9,838 nt of DNA from Paenibacillaceae bacterium. Lineage in GTDB: Bacteria; Bacillota; Bacilli; Paenibacillales; YIM-B00363. Below, one piece after another: positions 7,918 through 9,838 of the stretch; position 1 is the stretch's first letter; each line of letters begins with the position of its first letter. Under the pieces are notes generated by a model, which was not told the DNA's origin, did not search any database, and saw only the letters and a program-made list of their open reading frames with translations. Both the position numbers and the translations under genes were made by a program. The stretch spans positions 1-9,838 of the forward strand of contig JAGWXQ010000037.1 of assembly GCA_018969805.1 (NCBI GenBank), written 5' to 3'.

Positions 7918-7959
7918 TTCGTAAGACGAATCCCCCTACTGGACACATCTATCCAGATG
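7918..7959 (-). promoter_or_regulatory. Small competing hairpins in the argF leader
   Basis: On the argF transcript two stems share bases and exclude each other. CATCT pairs with AGATG (7955-7959 with 7946-7950, four-base loop), while CTGGA pairs with TCCAG (7952-7956 with 7939-7943, eight-base loop). A third stem, TTCGT with ACGAA (7926-7930 with 7918-7922, three-base loop), follows, about 30 bases before the argF start. The stems are only five base pairs each and no T-run follows, so a regulatory role is uncertain. I do not recognise a known riboswitch or T-box here. Confidence 0.2.
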
Positions 7960-8131
7960 GTTGCTCTTTTTAGGAAAAAGCCTTATTTTCACGATCAAAT
8001 AAACGTATTGAACGCGCAACCCCCCCACGCACATCTCTTATCGAAGTCTGCATCGCCGCAATCGTCCCAAAAAACACACCAACTGTATCGTACACAACGA
8101 CACCACGGATATGCAATGGGATTCGGACGCG

Positions 8132-8149
8132 ATACAATAAAAATTCAAA
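8132..8149 (-). promoter_or_regulatory. Candidate ARG box (arginine repressor operator) for argF
   Basis: Read on the minus strand, TTTGAATTTTTATTGTAT fits the ArgR/AhrC consensus W-N-TGAAT-WWWW-ATTCA-N-W at all defined positions except the last two bases of the right half (GT instead of CA). On the other strand it shares AATAAAAATTCAA with the Bacillus AhrC box as I remember it. It lies 245 bases upstream of argF, which would require a long leader or a promoter close to the box. I could not identify a convincing -35/-10 pair beside it. Confidence 0.5.
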
Positions 8150-8234
8150 AAAACCAAACTTCCTAGAGGAAAAGTCAAAAAAATCCAACAAATATTTCGC
8201 GTGTAAATTTATCGCACTACCGTCTGTGCGCATG

Positions 8235-8263
8235 TTGCATCATCAACCACGACGTGGTATAAT
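8235..8263 (+). promoter_or_regulatory. Sigma-A-type promoter of the protease gene
   Basis: TTGCAT (8235-8240) and TATAAT (8258-8263) are separated by exactly 17 bases. This gives four of six matches to the -35 consensus and a perfect -10. Transcription should begin near 8270, leaving a leader of about 150 bases before the protease start. Confidence 0.8.
8246..8258. promoter_or_regulatory. Operator-like dyad inside the promoter spacer
   Basis: ACCACGACGTGGT is a perfect dyad (ACCACG-A-CGTGGT) filling the spacer between -35 and -10 and touching the first base of the -10. A protein bound here would block RNA polymerase, so it reads as a repressor operator. The cognate regulator is not in this window. 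Confidence 0.55.
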
Positions 8264-8362
8264 TTTCATTATCGCACACGGATAAATGTAAGAATTCGTT
8301 GGTATTGCAAGGAACAGGATGTATTTATCGCAAGGGAATTGGTGGTCATAGAAAGTTCATCA

Positions 8363-8388
8363 TTCGTACGCACATCATTGCGTACGAA
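8363..8388 (+). promoter_or_regulatory. Nine-base-pair hairpin in the protease mRNA leader
   Basis: TTCGTACGC (8363-8371) pairs perfectly with GCGTACGAA (8380-8388) around an eight-base loop (ACATCATT). The motif CATCATT also occurs just before the left arm (8358-8364), so the arms are both inverted and part of a direct repeat. No T-run follows, so this is not a terminator. It ends 18 bases before the ribosome binding site and could affect mRNA stability or translation. Confidence 0.55.
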
Positions 8389-8406
8389 AAATCACATCTT
8401 AATTTT

Positions 8407-8413
8407 AGGGGGG
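8407..8413 (+). promoter_or_regulatory. Ribosome binding site deciding the protease start
   Basis: AGGGGGG lies three bases before ATG 8417 and nine before the in-frame ATG 8423. The second spacing is the normal one, so 8423 is the preferred start. Both leave a good signal peptide. Confidence 0.65.
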
Positions 8414-8422
8414 TATATGCGC

Positions 8423-9796
8423 ATGCGTCGCATAAGGACATCATTGATTGGGTTTGCTTCTTCGGTTGCTTTGTGTGTTTCTTTGCTTCCGACGACCGTG
8501 GGCGCAAAGCCTTCACCAAGCCCCATACCGTCGCAATCGACGGTAACGATACTGATCAATAAAAATAAGATCGGTTCCGGGGTCATCTTCAGAGAACAAA
8601 AGAAAGCCGGCGCAAATTCGGGAAGTATTTATTCCATCGCTACATTGGACGGAGCTGCATGTAAACCACAAAATGGGAAAACTCAATGTGTGATCCAAAC
8701 GTTTGATAGACGAATCCACCGCAGCGTATCTGTACAACCACCGATTGGCGATGCGACCATCCTTCTCGTCTCGACAAATGCGCGACTTACAGCCGCACCC
8801 ATTTGCGGGGATGGAACAAGCGACAGAGGCAAACAAACAAAGACGGCTTCGGGGACATTTATTGGCGATTGCATAAAAACGATTAGCCATTCCACATCAA
8901 AGCGTACGCTCGATGCACATAGGCTTTGTCAAAAATATGCTGACGTTTGTAGCAAGGGCACTGCAACAGAACAGAAGACGACTGCTCGCATTCAAAATAC
9001 TGCGTTCACGCATGAACATACGGTCGGTCTTGTCGATATAGATCAGGGAGGTGTTCAAAGCGATCAGGGATCTGGGGTCATCATCCACAAAAACAACAAT
9101 GAATACACGATTGCAACCAATGAACATGTCGGTGGGAAATTTTTTCAATCAGGTACATTTACGATTAATGGAAAATCTTACCCCATAAAAAAACGAAAGG
9201 CTCCACAATGCCCATACAAAAGTAATGACCTTTGCACCGTCGATGTCGCGCTTCTCTATATTACCACATCTGACTCGTTGCCTGTAGCAACGATCCATCG
9301 CGGGTCCGTGTCCAATAACGCAAGCGTGGTGGCTATCGGGTATCCTGACAAAACGAGAAAAAGAACTGTTTTGAATGGGACAATTGAGCAGGACCGTACG
9401 TACCCCAGCCATGCATTTGAGAGGGGGCAGACCATCGGATACACATCCGATATTGAAGCAGGAATGAGTGGGGGAGGGGTTTTCCTAAAAAGTACGGGAA
9501 CATTAATCGGTTTAAATGCAAACCGCAAAGGTGCTTCAGTATTTAATGGCACAGGTCCGTTCAAAAATTTGGTCACGAAAAAACCTTACTCTAAAGAAGA
9601 TATAAAACAGTTTGATCAACTTTCATGGGGTTTGTCTGTAGCAACATTGTGCGCGATATTTCCTCATGAAAAATTGTGCCCTGCAACTTCAAATGCACCC
9701 TTAGCAACGGAACCAACTGAAAAAGTTAATCCCACATTGCAACAGCCTCAGATTCCATCTTACACCGAAACAGTCGGACAAATTTACCAAGGGTAG
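8423..9796 (+). CDS. Secreted trypsin-fold serine protease with a degenerate first domain
   Basis: The predicted product is 457 residues. It begins with a signal peptide: basic MRRIR, hydrophobic core 8-22 and a likely cut after TVGA (28). Residues about 190-415 are a trypsin-like peptidase domain. Its marks are GSGVII (216-221), ATNEHV with catalytic His235, VDVALL with Asp274, and AGMSGGGV with Ser349, where GNSGGP is commoner. Residues 39-120 echo its start: TVTIL, GSGVIF (51-56), YSIAT (70-74) and GDATILLVST (109-118). The His position there is Gly77 and no Ser loop follows, so this first unit looks inactive and truncated. The mature chain has ten Cys (80, 89, 128, 150, 169, 176, 263, 271, 410, 419), mostly six to eight residues apart, consistent with five disulfides. 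The Pro/Thr-rich tail (420-457) has no sorting motif, so the protein is probably released. The gene is less GC-rich than its neighbours and lacks CGATCG. The substrate is unknown. Confidence 0.85.
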   Translation: MRRIRTSLIGFASSVALCVSLLPTTVGAKPSPSPIPSQSTVTILINKNKIGSGVIFREQKKAGANSGSIYSIATLDGAACKPQNGKTQCVIQTFDRRIHRSVSVQPPIGDATILLVSTNARLTAAPICGDGTSDRGKQTKTASGTFIGDCIKTISHSTSKRTLDAHRLCQKYADVCSKGTATEQKTTARIQNTAFTHEHTVGLVDIDQGGVQSDQGSGVIIHKNNNEYTIATNEHVGGKFFQSGTFTINGKSYPIKKRKAPQCPYKSNDLCTVDVALLYITTSDSLPVATIHRGSVSNNASVVAIGYPDKTRKRTVLNGTIEQDRTYPSHAFERGQTIGYTSDIEAGMSGGGVFLKSTGTLIGLNANRKGASVFNGTGPFKNLVTKKPYSKEDIKQFDQLSWGLSVATLCAIFPHEKLCPATSNAPLATEPTEKVNPTLQQPQIPSYTETVGQIYQG

Positions 9797-9838
9797 ATCA
9801 CACGGTTTCGGGTCTACGACTGCGTACTCTCTCGCCCT

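Larger units (their letters stand above)
8209..8332 (+). repeat. Three direct copies of TTATCGCA around the protease promoter
   Basis: TTATCGCA occurs at 8209-8216, 8269-8276 and 8325-8332, with start-to-start spacings of 60 and 56 bases. The first and third are longer matches (ATTTATCGCA). The first lies upstream of the -35 element, the second near the expected transcription start, and the third in the leader. A partial inverted copy (GGATAAAT, 8280-8287) sits between the second and third. Such spacing suits binding sites for one regulator, which I cannot name. Confidence 0.5.
7888..8422. other. Divergent intergenic region between argF and the protease gene
   Basis: I see no convincing gene in this 535-base stretch, which is richer in A and T than the genes to its left. 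The left part is the argF leader, with an ARG-box-like site and several short hairpins. The right part carries the protease promoter, an operator-like dyad, three TTATCGCA repeats and a leader hairpin. An 87-codon leftward frame (7970-8233) lacks a ribosome binding site and is rejected. No tRNA, IS end or CRISPR is visible. Confidence 0.7.

Noticed and set aside
8160..8171. Palindrome TTCCTAGAGGAA followed by a T-run on the minus strand, like a terminator
   Set aside because: The stem is only four or five A/T-rich base pairs, and no leftward gene lies upstream of it to terminate.
7970..8233. An 87-codon leftward frame in the argF leader
   Set aside because: It has no ribosome binding site before its ATG, spans the ARG-box-like site, and matches nothing I recognise. 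A decayed gene fragment is possible but unsupported.
8339..8422. Upstream extension of the protease frame to a TTG at 8339
   Set aside because: It would add 28 residues in front of a textbook signal peptide and would include the leader hairpin. The AGGGGGG site at 8407-8413 points to the later ATG.
8299..8562. An 87-codon rightward frame overlapping the protease start
   Set aside because: It begins with a non-ATG codon, lacks a good ribosome binding site, and overlaps the protease in another frame. Its C-terminal half is a frameshifted reading of the signal peptide region.
1..9838. tRNA, rRNA, CRISPR array, insertion sequence or prophage features
   Set aside because: I looked for cloverleaf-like segments, regularly spaced long repeats, transposase or integrase motifs and target-site duplications, and saw none.

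Overview
The window looks like a chromosomal segment of a Gram-positive bacterium, most likely Bacillota of the Bacilli/Bacillales type. The reasons are the strong AGGAGG-type ribosome binding sites, an epuA-fabZ pair, a CsaB/TagA/TagO secondary-cell-wall-polymer gene set next to a DUF5693 gene, and an 18-base site upstream of argF that resembles the arginine-repressor (AhrC/ArgR) box. The genus cannot be named from the sequence alone. The left 8 kb is GC-rich and unusually dense in the palindrome CGATCG. The right 1.9 kb is visibly poorer in GC and I see no CGATCG there.

Positions 1-7887 are a leftward (minus-strand) run of seven closely packed genes. In transcription order they are argF (ornithine carbamoyltransferase), epuA (tiny membrane protein), fabZ (hydroxyacyl-ACP dehydratase), a phospho-sugar mutase (pgcA/pgm-like), a DUF5693 multipass membrane protein, a single long gene fusing a CsaB-type pyruvyltransferase to a TagA/WecG-type ManNAc transferase, and the first half of a TagO/WecA-type phosphotransferase that runs off the left edge. 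From fabZ to tagO every junction is an overlap or a gap of 21 bases or less, so one operon is likely. The mutase can supply hexose-1-phosphate for nucleotide sugars. TagO starts the chain as GlcNAc-PP-undecaprenol, TagA adds ManNAc, and CsaB adds a pyruvate ketal to that ManNAc. The product would be the pyruvylated secondary cell wall polymer that anchors S-layer (SLH) proteins. The fusion joins two successive steps in one polypeptide.

Positions 7888-8422 are a 535-base divergent intergenic region. Its left half is the argF leader with a candidate ARG box and several small hairpins. Its right half has a near-consensus sigma-A promoter facing right with a perfect dyad in its spacer, three copies of TTATCGCA, and a 9-bp hairpin just before the ribosome binding site.

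Positions 8423-9796 encode a secreted trypsin-fold serine protease facing right. It has a signal peptide, ten cysteines in the mature chain, an apparently inactive first half-barrel resembling the start of the second domain, and a second domain with an intact His-Asp-Ser triad. Its composition suggests recent acquisition. The last 42 bases hold nothing I recognise.
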